From contig JBHOGO010000002.1 in assembly GCA_043421945.1 (NCBI GenBank), positions 131,100-195,099 of the forward strand: a stretch of 64,000 nucleotides of DNA, read 5' to 3'. The stretch comes from Thaumasiovibrio sp043421945 (GTDB lineage: Bacteria > Pseudomonadota > Gammaproteobacteria > Enterobacterales > Vibrionaceae). The position numbers were made by a program, and so were the translations under genes. Positions 54,515-63,579 of the stretch are shown here, in pieces. Within the stretch, counting starts at the first letter, position 1, and the number at the start of each line of letters is the position of its first letter. The notes under the pieces are model-generated. The model was not told the origin of the DNA. It saw only the letters and a program-made list of their open reading frames with translations, and searched no databases.

Positions 54515-56047
54515 TTATCTCAGCTGAATGGTCATATTAACGCCGCGCGTTGGGTCGCTATCTGCATTCTCTTGGCGACTATCCGTCTCTAAAAACCAGC
54601 GTGAAGTGATGGTTTTTGTTTCGGTATAGAACTTCACCGCTTGCTTACCATAGGTATGCAAATCACCATAGAAACTCTGCTTCCAACCTGTAAAAGAGAA
54701 ATAAGGTAACGGCACAGGGATAGGGACATTAATTCCAACTTGCCCAACTTCGACGCGGTGCTGGAAATAACGCGCCGCATACCCTGATTGCGTAAACAAA
54801 CTCGTACCATTTCCACACGGGTTTGCGTTAACAATCTGCAGCGCCTCATCCAGCGAATCAGCCTTCATACTCACCAGTACCGGGCCAAATACCTCTTGTT
54901 GGTAAATACGCATCTCTGGTATGACATTATCGATGACCGTCGGTGCCAGCCAATTACCATCAGGTCTCTCCGCGTGGATAAATTCACGGCCATCTAATAG
55001 GCAGTCAGCACCTTGATCAATCGCGCTTTGTATCAGTTCAATGATCCGTTGTTTTGACTGTGGCGAAATAAGGGGACCATACGCGGCACCTTCCGACGTC
55101 AATCCCGGTTGAATTGAACGTAATTTATCCACTAATCGATTTAGCCATTGGTGACTTTTCCCCACCCAAATCACGACGGAAATCGCCATACAGCGCTGTC
55201 CTGCTGCCCCAACGGAAGCACCAACGAGTGCATTGATGACCTCTTCTTGATGCGCGTCAGGCATAACAACCAAGTGATTTTTGGCACCGCCTAATGCTTG
55301 AACACGTTTGAGCTCTCTGGTTGCACCTCGGTAAATCGCTTGCGCACCATCGATCGAGCCGACAAAAGAGACCGCTTTAACAAGTGGATGTTGATAGAGA
55401 CAAGTCGCTTGCGGGATACCACCATGAACCAACTGAACAATATCCGTTGGCGCACCCGCTTCATAGAACAGGGAAATTAACTTAACAGCAGTGAGTGGGA
55501 CATGCTCAGAGGGCTTTAGCACAAAACCATTGCCGCAAGCGACTGCAATAGGAAACATCCAAAGCGGTATCATGGCAGGAAAGTTAAAAGGCGTGATCCC
55601 CACACAGACGCCAATAGGTTGCGATACGCTATAACAGTCTATTTCACTCGCAACGTTCTCTAAGTGTTCACCCATCATCATGGTAGGAATATTAGCTGCT
55701 TGCTCGACGACTTCAATACCACGCCAGACGTCGCCTTTTGCATCGGCAAGTACCTTGCCAGTTTCGCTCGCAAGGATTTCGGCTATCTCATCGTGGTGCT
55801 GTTTAAGGAGTGCTTGATAGTTCAGCATGACACGGGCGCGATCGCCAACGGGAACATCACGCCATAGTAAAAAGGCATCGTGTGCGGCATCCACCGCTAA
55901 TTCAACTTCAGCTTTCAAACAAAATGGGACGGTAGCGATTACTGCGTTCGAAGTAGGATCAAAGACATTTTGCCACCCGGTCGTCGCCGACTGTCGCCAC
56001 TTGCCATCAACGTAAATAGGTACTGGGTTTAAACGTGTATCATTCAT
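54515..56047 (-). CDS. mmsA: Methylmalonate-semialdehyde dehydrogenase
   Basis: 510 aa, CoA-acylating aldehyde dehydrogenase. VGITPFNFPAMIPLWMFP, FVGSIDGAQAIYRGA and the catalytic Cys in GAAGQRCMAISV match MmsA. It makes propionyl-CoA from methylmalonate semialdehyde (or acetyl-CoA from malonate semialdehyde). It starts 9 bp after the thiolase stop. Confidence 0.94.
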   Translation of the reverse strand: MNDTRLNPVPIYVDGKWRQSATTGWQNVFDPTSNAVIATVPFCLKAEVELAVDAAHDAFLLWRDVPVGDRARVMLNYQALLKQHHDEIAEILASETGKVLADAKGDVWRGIEVVEQAANIPTMMMGEHLENVASEIDCYSVSQPIGVCVGITPFNFPAMIPLWMFPIAVACGNGFVLKPSEHVPLTAVKLISLFYEAGAPTDIVQLVHGGIPQATCLYQHPLVKAVSFVGSIDGAQAIYRGATRELKRVQALGGAKNHLVVMPDAHQEEVINALVGASVGAAGQRCMAISVVIWVGKSHQWLNRLVDKLRSIQPGLTSEGAAYGPLISPQSKQRIIELIQSAIDQGADCLLDGREFIHAERPDGNWLAPTVIDNVIPEMRIYQQEVFGPVLVSMKADSLDEALQIVNANPCGNGTSLFTQSGYAARYFQHRVEVGQVGINVPIPVPLPYFSFTGWKQSFYGDLHTYGKQAVKFYTETKTITSRWFLETDSRQENADSDPTRGVNMTIQLR

Positions 56048-56056
56048 GCGTACCTC

Positions 56057-57226
56057 CTATCGTGTCGAACAATCACTCGGGATCTCAATCGCTATCGCCG
56101 TGGCTTCTCCACCACCGATACAAAGCGTTGCGATACCACGAGTCTTGTTTCGTTGTCGTAGTGCATGAATTAACGACACAATAATTCTTGCCCCCGTTGC
56201 GCCCAATGGGTGCCCTAAAGCACAAGAACCACCATGGACGTTCACTCTCTCTGGGTCCAAATCAAGCACGTTAATGGCATTAAGGGTGACCACCGCAAAT
56301 GCTTCGTTGATCTCCCAAAGATCCACACTCTCTGCTTGCCAACTCGTCTGATGTAACAGTGACTTAATCGCATAAACGGGAGCGGTCGTAAACCATTTAG
56401 GCGCATGCGCAAATTCGGTATACCCAACAATGGTCGCGAGAGGACGCTGATTTAAACGCTGCCCTTGCGAGCTCGACATCAATACCATAGCCGCTGCACC
56501 ATCAGCGATAGCACTGGCGTTCGCTGCGGTAATTAATCCTTCAGGGTCAAAAGCGGGCTTTAAGTTTGGGATTTTTTCTAAACGAATCGTTGGCGGAATT
56601 TCATCACGGGTTACACCTTCTATAGGCACTATCTCTGCATCAAAAAGTCCGTCTTGCTGAGCCTGTTGGGCACGAGTGGCTGATAGCGTTGCCCAATTAT
56701 CTAGCTGTTGGCGTGTCATATTGGTCTCTCGCGCTAACAGCTCACCAAATAGCCCCATCAGACCTTGGTCGTCTGCGTTTTCTAAGCCATCAGTAAACAT
56801 ATGGTCACGGAGGGGGTGATGACCCATTTTAGGATGGTGACGCGATTGCAAATAAGGCGCGCGAGACATCGACTCCATGCCACCAGCAACGACATAATCA
56901 AATGTCTGTAAACGTATTTGATCGCAAGCAATCATCACGCTTTTCATCCCAGAGCCACAGACCTTATTAATTGTTGTGACAGGTACTTGATTTGAAATAC
57001 CCGCTGCACGTGAAGCTTGTCGCGCAGGAGCCTGACCGACGCCTGCCTGTAATACCTGCCCTAAATATACGGCATCAGGCATCACTTCCGACCAATCTTC
57101 AAAGCTGGCGATAACCTTCGCGGCTAACTCAGGCGCACTGATACTTTTGAACACGCCTTCAAATTTGCCGAGCGGTGTCCGTGAAGCTGCGGTAATCCAG
57201 ATAGGTTCAAACTTGGTATTTGCCAT
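56057..57226 (-). CDS. Acetyl-CoA C-acyltransferase (thiolase)
   Basis: 389 aa from the ATG at 57226 with GGAG seven bases upstream; an in-frame start 15 codons earlier would cover the promoter. Catalytic Cys in NKVCGSGMKSV, His in GGSCALGHPLGATGAR, second Cys in CIGGGEATAIA. First gene of the minus-strand cluster; likely cleaves 2-methylacetoacetyl-CoA (isoleucine) or acetoacetyl-CoA (leucine). Confidence 0.93.
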   Translation of the reverse strand: MANTKFEPIWITAASRTPLGKFEGVFKSISAPELAAKVIASFEDWSEVMPDAVYLGQVLQAGVGQAPARQASRAAGISNQVPVTTINKVCGSGMKSVMIACDQIRLQTFDYVVAGGMESMSRAPYLQSRHHPKMGHHPLRDHMFTDGLENADDQGLMGLFGELLARETNMTRQQLDNWATLSATRAQQAQQDGLFDAEIVPIEGVTRDEIPPTIRLEKIPNLKPAFDPEGLITAANASAIADGAAAMVLMSSSQGQRLNQRPLATIVGYTEFAHAPKWFTTAPVYAIKSLLHQTSWQAESVDLWEINEAFAVVTLNAINVLDLDPERVNVHGGSCALGHPLGATGARIIVSLIHALRQRNKTRGIATLCIGGGEATAIAIEIPSDCSTR

Positions 57227-57255
57227 CTTGCGACTCCAAACTTGACGATAACAAA

Positions 57256-57286
57256 AGCATAGCACTAACATTTACGTAAACGTCAA
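57256..57286 (-). promoter_or_regulatory. LiuR-type box within a 19-bp-spaced promoter
   Basis: TTTACGTAAACGTCAA (57271-57286) lies between the divergent thiolase and liuR genes. On the minus strand TTGACG (-35, complement of 57281-57286) and TATGCT (-10, complement of 57256-57261) are 19 bp apart, the long spacer typical of MerR-activated promoters. Confidence 0.75.
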
Positions 57287-57395
57287 CTTTGAAAAAACGA
57301 GTGCAAATGGGCTGACACTTAACTGGCAACATTGATTAACAGCCATTACAGCCAGAGACCGTATTGCACAAACAGTAAGCTTGAGAGGAGAAGCA

Positions 57396-57767
57396 ATGGA
57401 GTGGTTTAAAATCAGTGAATTATCAAAAGAATTTGAGGTATCAACGCGTAGTATTCGTTTTTACGAAGATGAGGGATTACTCACACCCCGCCGCGAGGGG
57501 CAGACACGTTGGTTTAATCGTCGCGACAAAATCCGCTTGAAGCTCATCTTACGTGGCAAGCGGTTAGGATTCTCCTTGGCAGAAATCCGTGAGCTGTTTG
57601 CCCTCTATGACGACCAAGAGAGCAAAACCCAGCTCGAAACAATGGTGGCTTTAATTAAAGATAAACAACAAGTTTTAGAGAGCAAACGTCACGACATTGA
57701 TGTTGTGATGGCTGAGCTTGATGCTGCCCGTGAGCGATGCATTGATGCTCTTGCTACATATCACTAA
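57396..57767 (+). CDS. liuR: MerR-family regulator LiuR
   Basis: 123 aa from the ATG at 57396 (GAGGAG upstream). A MerR DNA-binding helix (FKISELSKEFEVSTRSIRFY), EDEGLLTPRREGQTR and a short coiled coil. It has one late Cys and no effector domain. It heads liuABCE and is divergent from the mms cluster, as LiuR is in other gammaproteobacteria. It probably controls both boxes noted in this window. Confidence 0.92.
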   Translation: MEWFKISELSKEFEVSTRSIRFYEDEGLLTPRREGQTRWFNRRDKIRLKLILRGKRLGFSLAEIRELFALYDDQESKTQLETMVALIKDKQQVLESKRHDIDVVMAELDAARERCIDALATYH

Positions 57768-57793
57768 GCACGGAAGCCAAATAAGGGGGCAAC

Positions 57794-58993
57794 ATGCATC
57801 CTTTTTATCCGTTAGACTTTGGTTTTTCTGAAACACAGCAACAGATACAAACCGCTGTTCGTGCCTTTGCGAGTGACGAAATAGCCCCGCTTGCAGCCCA
57901 GATCGATAGTGATAATGCGATGCCCACTCCCTTATGGAAAAAAATGGGCGAGCTTGGGCTGCTTGGAATGACTGTCGACAGTGCCTATGGTGGCAGTGAT
58001 TGTGATTACCTCAGTCATATCCTTGCCATGGAAGAAATAAGCCGTGCCAGCGCATCCGTTGGGTTAAGTTACGGTGCGCATTCCAACCTCTGCGTTAATC
58101 AAATTCATCGTTATGGTAATGAACAACAAAAGTCTCACTATTTGCCGGCACTTTGCAGTGGAGAATCAGTGGGCTCCCTCGCCATGAGCGAAGCAAACGC
58201 GGGATCGGATGTGATGTCAATGCAACTGACTGCGACGCCCGTTGCTGGTGGCTATCAGCTGAACGGCACCAAGATGTGGATTACCAACGGACCGACAGCT
58301 AAGACCTTTGTTATCTACGCTCGTACAGGGGAAAGAGTGCTCACCGCGTTCATTGTTGAAAAAGGCACTGACGGCTTTCATCAGGCACAAAAGCTCGACA
58401 AGCTCGGCATGAGAGGTTCCGATACCTGTGAACTCGTTTTCACTAATTGTTTTGTCAGCAATCACGCGATCCTTGGCGAGCCAAACAAAGGCACAGAGAT
58501 ACTGATGAGTGGCTTAGATATCGAGCGACTGATCCTTGCAGGGGGGCCGCTTGGGATTATGCAAGCTTGTTTAGACCTCGCCATTCCCTATGCCCAAGAG
58601 AGACAGCAGTTCGGTCGGCGGATTGGCGATTTTCAACTTATCCAAGCAAAACTTGCTGATATGTACACCAAAATGATGGCAGCAAAATGCTACGTCTATA
58701 GTGTTGCTCTTCACTACGACAAGCAGAGAGTTGCTCTACAATCATCCCCCCCTCAGAGCGGGAACAGCGTTCTACATGCCCCAAAACAAGATACTGCCGC
58801 TTGTATTTTATTCGCAGCTGAGCATGCGACACAAATGGCACTAGAGACGATTCAAATTTTAGGTGGTAACGGCTATACCAATGAATTTAGCGCAGGGCGT
58901 CTTCTACGCGACGCAAAGTTATATGAAATTGGCGCCGGAACGTCTGAAATAAGAAGGTTAATCGTCGGCCAAGCACTCGTAAATATGCCTTAA
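57794..58993 (+). CDS. liuA: Isovaleryl-CoA dehydrogenase
   Basis: 399 aa. The catalytic Glu is at the isovaleryl-type position in LDIERLILAGGPLGIMQA, while the usual acyl-CoA dehydrogenase Glu position carries Gly (LYEIGAGTSEIRR); this pair identifies the enzyme. AMSEANAGSDVMSMQL is also family-typical. An unusual Ser/Pro/Gln insert of about 17-20 residues follows HYDKQRVALQ and includes a C7 tract. Confidence 0.94.
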   Translation: MHPFYPLDFGFSETQQQIQTAVRAFASDEIAPLAAQIDSDNAMPTPLWKKMGELGLLGMTVDSAYGGSDCDYLSHILAMEEISRASASVGLSYGAHSNLCVNQIHRYGNEQQKSHYLPALCSGESVGSLAMSEANAGSDVMSMQLTATPVAGGYQLNGTKMWITNGPTAKTFVIYARTGERVLTAFIVEKGTDGFHQAQKLDKLGMRGSDTCELVFTNCFVSNHAILGEPNKGTEILMSGLDIERLILAGGPLGIMQACLDLAIPYAQERQQFGRRIGDFQLIQAKLADMYTKMMAAKCYVYSVALHYDKQRVALQSSPPQSGNSVLHAPKQDTAACILFAAEHATQMALETIQILGGNGYTNEFSAGRLLRDAKLYEIGAGTSEIRRLIVGQALVNMP

Positions 58994-59016
58994 CGTTTTT
59001 CTGGTAAGGAGGGGCC

Positions 59017-60600
59017 ATGCCCACATTGAATAGCCATCTCGATAATCAGTCTGCGACATTTATCGCTAACAGCGACGCGATGAAAGAGGCTTTAAATACG
59101 ATCGTCGACCAATATCGAGATTTACCAGGGAAAAATGGAAAGCTGTCGGTACGAGAACGTATCGCTACTCTCACCGATCCTGAAAGCCACTTTTTTGAGT
59201 TAAGTCGACTCGCCGCTCACGGAGTCTATCCAGAAGACGTGCCCGCGGCGGGCATACTGACTGGCATAGGGAAGGTTCATCAACATGAATGTATGATCAT
59301 CGCCAACGATCCAGCCGTTAAAGGCGGTATCTATTACCCTTTAACCGTCAAGAAGCATTTGCGTGCGCTTGAAATAGCGAAAGCATGCCAACTTCCTGTC
59401 ATCTATCTAGTCGACTCCGGCGGTGCTAACCTCAAGCTTCAAGATGAAGTGTTTCCTGATAGAGAACATTTTGGGCGCATTTTTTACCTACAATCACAAC
59501 TTTCCGCACGATCTATTCCACAAATTGCCATTGTACTTGGTGCTTGTACTGCAGGCGGTGCATATATTCCCGCCATGGCTGATATCGCCATTATGGTTAG
59601 AAACCAAAGCCGCCTCTATCTCGCAGGACCGCCACTTGTCAAAGCTGCCATCGGCGAAACGGTGGATGAAGAGACTTTGGGGGGAGCCGATACCCATTGC
59701 CGCGTATCTGGCGTAGCCGATTATCTTGCTCAAGATGATTCAGATGCACTCGCGATAGGCCGTGAATGTTTGCGGAATGTTTATCCATCCCAATTCGTGT
59801 CGAAGACAATAGCTTCTTCACACGAAGCAAACGAAGTAAACAAACTCAGCAAAGAAAACCAACAGGAACATCACAGTCCACGATATGCTTTAGAAGAGCT
59901 TAACGGTATCGTCAGCGCAGATTTTCGACATAGTTTAGACTGTAAAGAGCTTATCACCCGTTTGGTGGATGATTCAGAATTTGACGAGTTTAAGGCACTC
60001 TACGGCAAAACATTGGTATGCGGGTTTGCTCGTTTTGGTGGTGTACTCGTCGGTATCATTGCTAATAACGGCGTACTGTTCTCAGAAGCTGCATTGAAAG
60101 GGACACATTTCATTCAACTTTGCGATCAGCGCCATATCCCGCTACTGTTTTTACAGAACATCACTGGTTTTATGGTCGGTAAACGGGCTGAAGCGGAAGG
60201 AATCGCCAAACACGGTGCTAAAATGGTAATGGCCGTTGCAAATGCTTCTGTACCTAAAATAACGATTATTGTAGGTGGCTCTTTCGGTGCTGGAAATTAT
60301 GCGATGTGCGGTCGTGCATACTCTCCAGATTTTCTTTTTTGTTGGCCGACAGCGCGAACTGCCGTCATGGGTGGTGAGCAAGCTGCTGGTGTGTTCAAAC
60401 ATCTGAATTCAAAGACAAAACATATTGATATGATATCCGAGCAATATAAAGAACAAAGCAACGCTATTTATGGCTCTGCCCGCCTCTGGGACGACGGCAT
60501 ATTGGCCCCAGTAGAGACGCGTAACACGTTAATCCGTTGCTTTCAGTTAGTCAGTCGTCGTGAAATAAAGCAGCGACATCATGGTGTGTTTCGAATGTAG
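59017..60600 (+). CDS. liuB: Methylcrotonyl-CoA carboxylase carboxyltransferase subunit
   Basis: 527 aa. LSVRERIATLTDPESHFFEL, DPAVKGGIYYPLTVKKHLRA, LGACTAGGAYIPAMAD and GGSFGAGNYAMCGRAY fit the non-biotin (beta) subunit. It transfers CO2 from carboxybiotin to 3-methylcrotonyl-CoA. It needs the biotin-carboxylase/carrier subunit LiuD, which is not encoded in this window. A slight polar insert lies near residues 265-290. Confidence 0.93.
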   Translation: MPTLNSHLDNQSATFIANSDAMKEALNTIVDQYRDLPGKNGKLSVRERIATLTDPESHFFELSRLAAHGVYPEDVPAAGILTGIGKVHQHECMIIANDPAVKGGIYYPLTVKKHLRALEIAKACQLPVIYLVDSGGANLKLQDEVFPDREHFGRIFYLQSQLSARSIPQIAIVLGACTAGGAYIPAMADIAIMVRNQSRLYLAGPPLVKAAIGETVDEETLGGADTHCRVSGVADYLAQDDSDALAIGRECLRNVYPSQFVSKTIASSHEANEVNKLSKENQQEHHSPRYALEELNGIVSADFRHSLDCKELITRLVDDSEFDEFKALYGKTLVCGFARFGGVLVGIIANNGVLFSEAALKGTHFIQLCDQRHIPLLFLQNITGFMVGKRAEAEGIAKHGAKMVMAVANASVPKITIIVGGSFGAGNYAMCGRAYSPDFLFCWPTARTAVMGGEQAAGVFKHLNSKTKHIDMISEQYKEQSNAIYGSARLWDDGILAPVETRNTLIRCFQLVSRREIKQRHHGVFRM

Positions 60601-60607
60601 GTCCCTT

Positions 60608-61408
60608 ATGCCCCCCATAAAACTATCAACCGTCAACCAAGTTACCCATGTCGAGTTAAATCGGCCTGATTATCATCACAGACTCGACGATGAGATGATC
60701 ATTGCATTAACCAATGTTTTTCAGTCGCCCGATTGCAGAATGTTTGTTGTTAGTGCCTTTGGCCCTATATTTTGTAGCGGTGCCGATCTCAACTGGATGA
60801 AAAACACGAGTGACAGCGACAGCCCCGCTTTGCTCAGCCGACTGCTCGAGGTCATGGATAACTGCCCCGTCCCTATCGTCGTTGCCGTCGATGGTGATGT
60901 CTTTGGTGGTGGGATTGGGATACTGGCCTGTGCTGACATTGTATTTTCAAGTGCAGAAGCGAATTACTGCTTCAGTGAAGCAAAATTAGGGCTCATCCCC
61001 GCCATTATCACACCTTACCTCATTCGTATCACTGGATTGCGTCAACTTCAGCCACTACTGATTAAAGCAGATAAATTTACCGCATACCACGCAGCACAAA
61101 TTGGGCTCGTTCATCAGCTTTCCACAATGCCGCTTGCTGACGCTTTTCTATGGGCACATCAAACAACGGCTTCTGCACCTAATGCCATCACTACCATCAA
61201 GCAGCTTTGCAGAGAGTTGTACCCCATTACTGATAAGGTTCGACAACACTCCATCGATCTCCTTGATCATGTTCGTCAACAAGACGAGGCGCAGCAAGGC
61301 ATTGAAGCCTTTTTTAGTAAGCACCCGCCTCCTTGGCATGAGGAGCACGAAGCGTTAGAAGACCCTGAGGCTTTAGAAGATCATGAAAAAGACCTCAACT
61401 CACATTGA
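60608..61408 (+). CDS. liuC: Methylglutaconyl-CoA hydratase
   Basis: 266 aa from the ATG at 60608; an earlier in-frame ATG lies inside liuB. Crotonase features: VHVELNRPDYHHRLDDEMI-like opening, FCSGADLNWMKN, GDVFGGGIGILACADIVF, CFSEAKLGLIPAIITPYL. The C-terminal tail after the usual end (FFSKHPPPW) is an acidic extra segment containing an 18-bp tandem duplication. It overlaps liuE by 26 bp. Confidence 0.9.
   Translation: MPPIKLSTVNQVTHVELNRPDYHHRLDDEMIIALTNVFQSPDCRMFVVSAFGPIFCSGADLNWMKNTSDSDSPALLSRLLEVMDNCPVPIVVAVDGDVFGGGIGILACADIVFSSAEANYCFSEAKLGLIPAIITPYLIRITGLRQLQPLLIKADKFTAYHAAQIGLVHQLSTMPLADAFLWAHQTTASAPNAITTIKQLCRELYPITDKVRQHSIDLLDHVRQQDEAQQGIEAFFSKHPPPWHEEHEALEDPEALEDHEKDLNSH
61349..61384 (+). 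repeat. Imperfect 18-bp tandem duplication at liuC/liuE junction
   Basis: GAAGCGTTAGAAGACCCT (61349-61366) is followed directly by GAGGCTTTAGAAGATCAT (61367-61384), 14 of 18 identical. The second copy carries the first two bases of the liuE start codon and both lie in the liuC tail. Confidence 0.7.
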
Positions 61409-62270
61409 TATTATTGACGTCGGACCAAGAGATGGCCTTCAAAGCCTGCCTCCACTGAGTATGGCAGTAAGAACTCAGTGGATAGAACATCTTATTCAGT
61501 CTGGTATTAAGCACATTGAGATTGGTGCGATGGTATCGCCTACTCAGCTTCCATCCATGAGAGAGAGCGCAGGGATATCCACTTACTTTCATCAACAACC
61601 TCTTGCTAGCGATCTTACTTTGTCACTCTTGGTTCCCAACCTACAAGGCTGTATTGCAGCTTTAGAAACAGGCATTAAACACATATCTGTATTCACTGCA
61701 GCCTCCGATAGCTTCTGTCAGAAAAATACGCATTGCTCCATTAATGAAAGCCTCGAGCGCTTACACCCTGTTGTTGAGCAAGCGAAAAACCAAGGTGTGG
61801 CAGTACGTGGTTATCTTTCATGTATTGTCGATTGCCCTTACGAAGGTGCTATATCACCCGCTAAGTCAGGTCAAATTGCTAACGAGCTATTTGCAATGGG
61901 GTGTGACGAGATAAGTATTGGCGATACGCTAGGGAAAGCAGCACCGAAACAAATTGAAGCGGTACTTAGTGAAACATTAACCCACATTCCTGCAACCGCA
62001 ATTGCCGGTCATTATCACAACACCTACGGCATGGCACTGGCTAACGTGATGGCTTCCTATGCGCTTGGTATACGACGCTTTGATACCAGCTCAGCAGGTC
62101 TGGGAGGTTGTCCCTATGCACCAGGTGCGAGCGGGAATCTCGCCACAGAAGAGTTACTTTGGTTATGTGAGCGCCAACAATGGAGTACTGACATAAACCT
62201 CCCACAGCTGCGAGAAGGCAATCGGGAGTGGTGCCAAGTTAACGGCATCACTCCCGATTCACGTCTTTAA
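61383..62270 (+). CDS. liuE: Hydroxymethylglutaryl-CoA lyase
   Basis: 295 aa. VGPRDGLQSLPPLS, SVFTAASDSFCQKN, AGHYHNTYGMALANV and the catalytic Cys in GLGGCPYAPGASGNLATEE define HMG-CoA lyase, which yields acetoacetate and acetyl-CoA as the last step of leucine breakdown. The ATG at 61383 lies 26 bp inside liuC and has only a weak AGAAGA ribosome site, so translation is probably coupled. Confidence 0.93.
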   Translation: MKKTSTHIDIIDVGPRDGLQSLPPLSMAVRTQWIEHLIQSGIKHIEIGAMVSPTQLPSMRESAGISTYFHQQPLASDLTLSLLVPNLQGCIAALETGIKHISVFTAASDSFCQKNTHCSINESLERLHPVVEQAKNQGVAVRGYLSCIVDCPYEGAISPAKSGQIANELFAMGCDEISIGDTLGKAAPKQIEAVLSETLTHIPATAIAGHYHNTYGMALANVMASYALGIRRFDTSSAGLGGCPYAPGASGNLATEELLWLCERQQWSTDINLPQLREGNREWCQVNGITPDSRL

Positions 62271-62307
62271 CTTTGTTGTCCTTTTAGCGTTGATATCCGA
62301 TTAGGTA

Positions 62308-62604
62308 TTAAAAGGTTTCAAAATCCTCAAACTCACTGCGCTTGAATCTAAGCTCAGCTTCTAACTCACAAGCAGCCGCCCAAACAAGCTGCTCTTTGTC
62401 ACTAAGTACGTTCATTGCATCTTGTGCGATTTGCTGCCACTTATCCTCTGAGCCAACAAATTCATCCACTTTGTCTGAAAACAGACACCTGAACTCTTCC
62501 GTTGTAGGCATTCTTTGATGCTCTTGCTCAAATTGTTGAAATATCGCATCTACAGCGAAACTAATATCTCGCTTGATACCTGAAAAATCATCTGTCGCTA
62601 TCAT
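62308..62604 (-). CDS. Acidic 98-aa protein, unknown
   Basis: A helical, acidic, soluble protein (MIATDDFSGIKRDISFAVDA to FEDFETF) with an AAGGAG site seven bases before the ATG. No family is recognised. It converges on liuE. Confidence 0.65.
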   Translation of the reverse strand: MIATDDFSGIKRDISFAVDAIFQQFEQEHQRMPTTEEFRCLFSDKVDEFVGSEDKWQQIAQDAMNVLSDKEQLVWAAACELEAELRFKRSEFEDFETF

Positions 62605-63369
62605 GATTTCACTCCTTATCTCTAGGTGGCAACACGATATAAGCGCTCGTTGTCGAGGGCGTATCCATTCGCTGCATCATTTCGACTCTCTATCAGCTCA
62701 TCTTTACTCTCTACAAGAGCCTTCGATATGATGTAGCCATGCATCAATGCACTGATATAAACCCTAGTCGATAAGATTCACTACTGATATGTACATTAAT
62801 GACGGCAATGTTGACGCTGTTCATTTTTCTTTCCAGAGCCTACAAAACATCGTTGAAATCAGTTGCCTACAACAGCACTGCAATCGATTACATCCGGTGA
62901 CAGAATGGTGATATTAACTATGCACAGCCGATACAACAGACAATAAAATCATTAACTTGAAAATTAGTAGCTTATTATTTCTGCATTTAACTGTTTATCA
63001 TCATAGGGCTGCGAATTTATGCTTTCATTCATGCGTTAGCACTATCTGAATTCACTCTGGACACACCTTGAACCAAATGAATCATCGAATAAAAACTTAT
63101 TCCACATGAAAATGCTTACTCTTAAAAGAAGCATTTTTACTTAACAGCTCGAATTGTTCTTATCATCATAGTTATAACAAACAACACACATGCTGGTTCA
63201 TTTAACTCAATCCACCAACACCTTAATCCCCTACCCCTCGATAATTATTAAAAAGTGGATATCGCTCCCATTTTTTATATGACTTAATACATGAACTCAA
63301 TTATTATGTCGCTCAATCACAGGGAGTGGTAATAACATCAATTAAATAACTTTGTGGTATGGGTAAATA
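62605..63369. other. Long intergenic region, no gene seen
   Basis: 765 AT-rich bases with no ORF that has a ribosome site, no tRNA-like clover and no clear repeat. It could hold regulatory RNA, but I see no paired promoter and terminator. Confidence 0.45.
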
Positions 63370-63579
63370 ATGATTAAACAATATGCTAACTTTTCATATA
63401 ACAACAATATGATTCACTCTATTATTGTGGCAATATTTTTTGTAACTATGACATCTATTGCATTATACGCAGTCTATACTGAGTCATTATTTTTAGCACT
63501 AAGTCTTTGTTTAGGTGCAGTTCCAATCGCTTTCTTCGCAAAAGTTTCTGATTATAAATCTAAATATGTACATGGCTAA
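63370..63579 (+). CDS. Possible 69-aa small membrane protein
   Basis: Two hydrophobic segments are visible (IIVAIFFVTMTSIALYAV and LFLALSLCLGAVPIAFFA) with charged ends (DYKSKYVHG). The ribosome site is weak (GGG at a distance of 7 bases). No homology known to me; codon use is AT-rich like the spacer around it. Confidence 0.42.
   Translation: MIKQYANFSYNNNMIHSIIVAIFFVTMTSIALYAVYTESLFLALSLCLGAVPIAFFAKVSDYKSKYVHG

Noticed and set aside
60600..61383. Broken liuD remnant between liuB and liuE
   Set aside because: The whole interval is occupied by an intact liuC; no biotin carboxylase or AMKM-like biotin site is seen in any frame.
62605..63369. CRISPR, integron attC or phage remnant in the long spacer
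   Set aside because: No regular repeats, attC-like inverted sites or phage-like frames can be seen.
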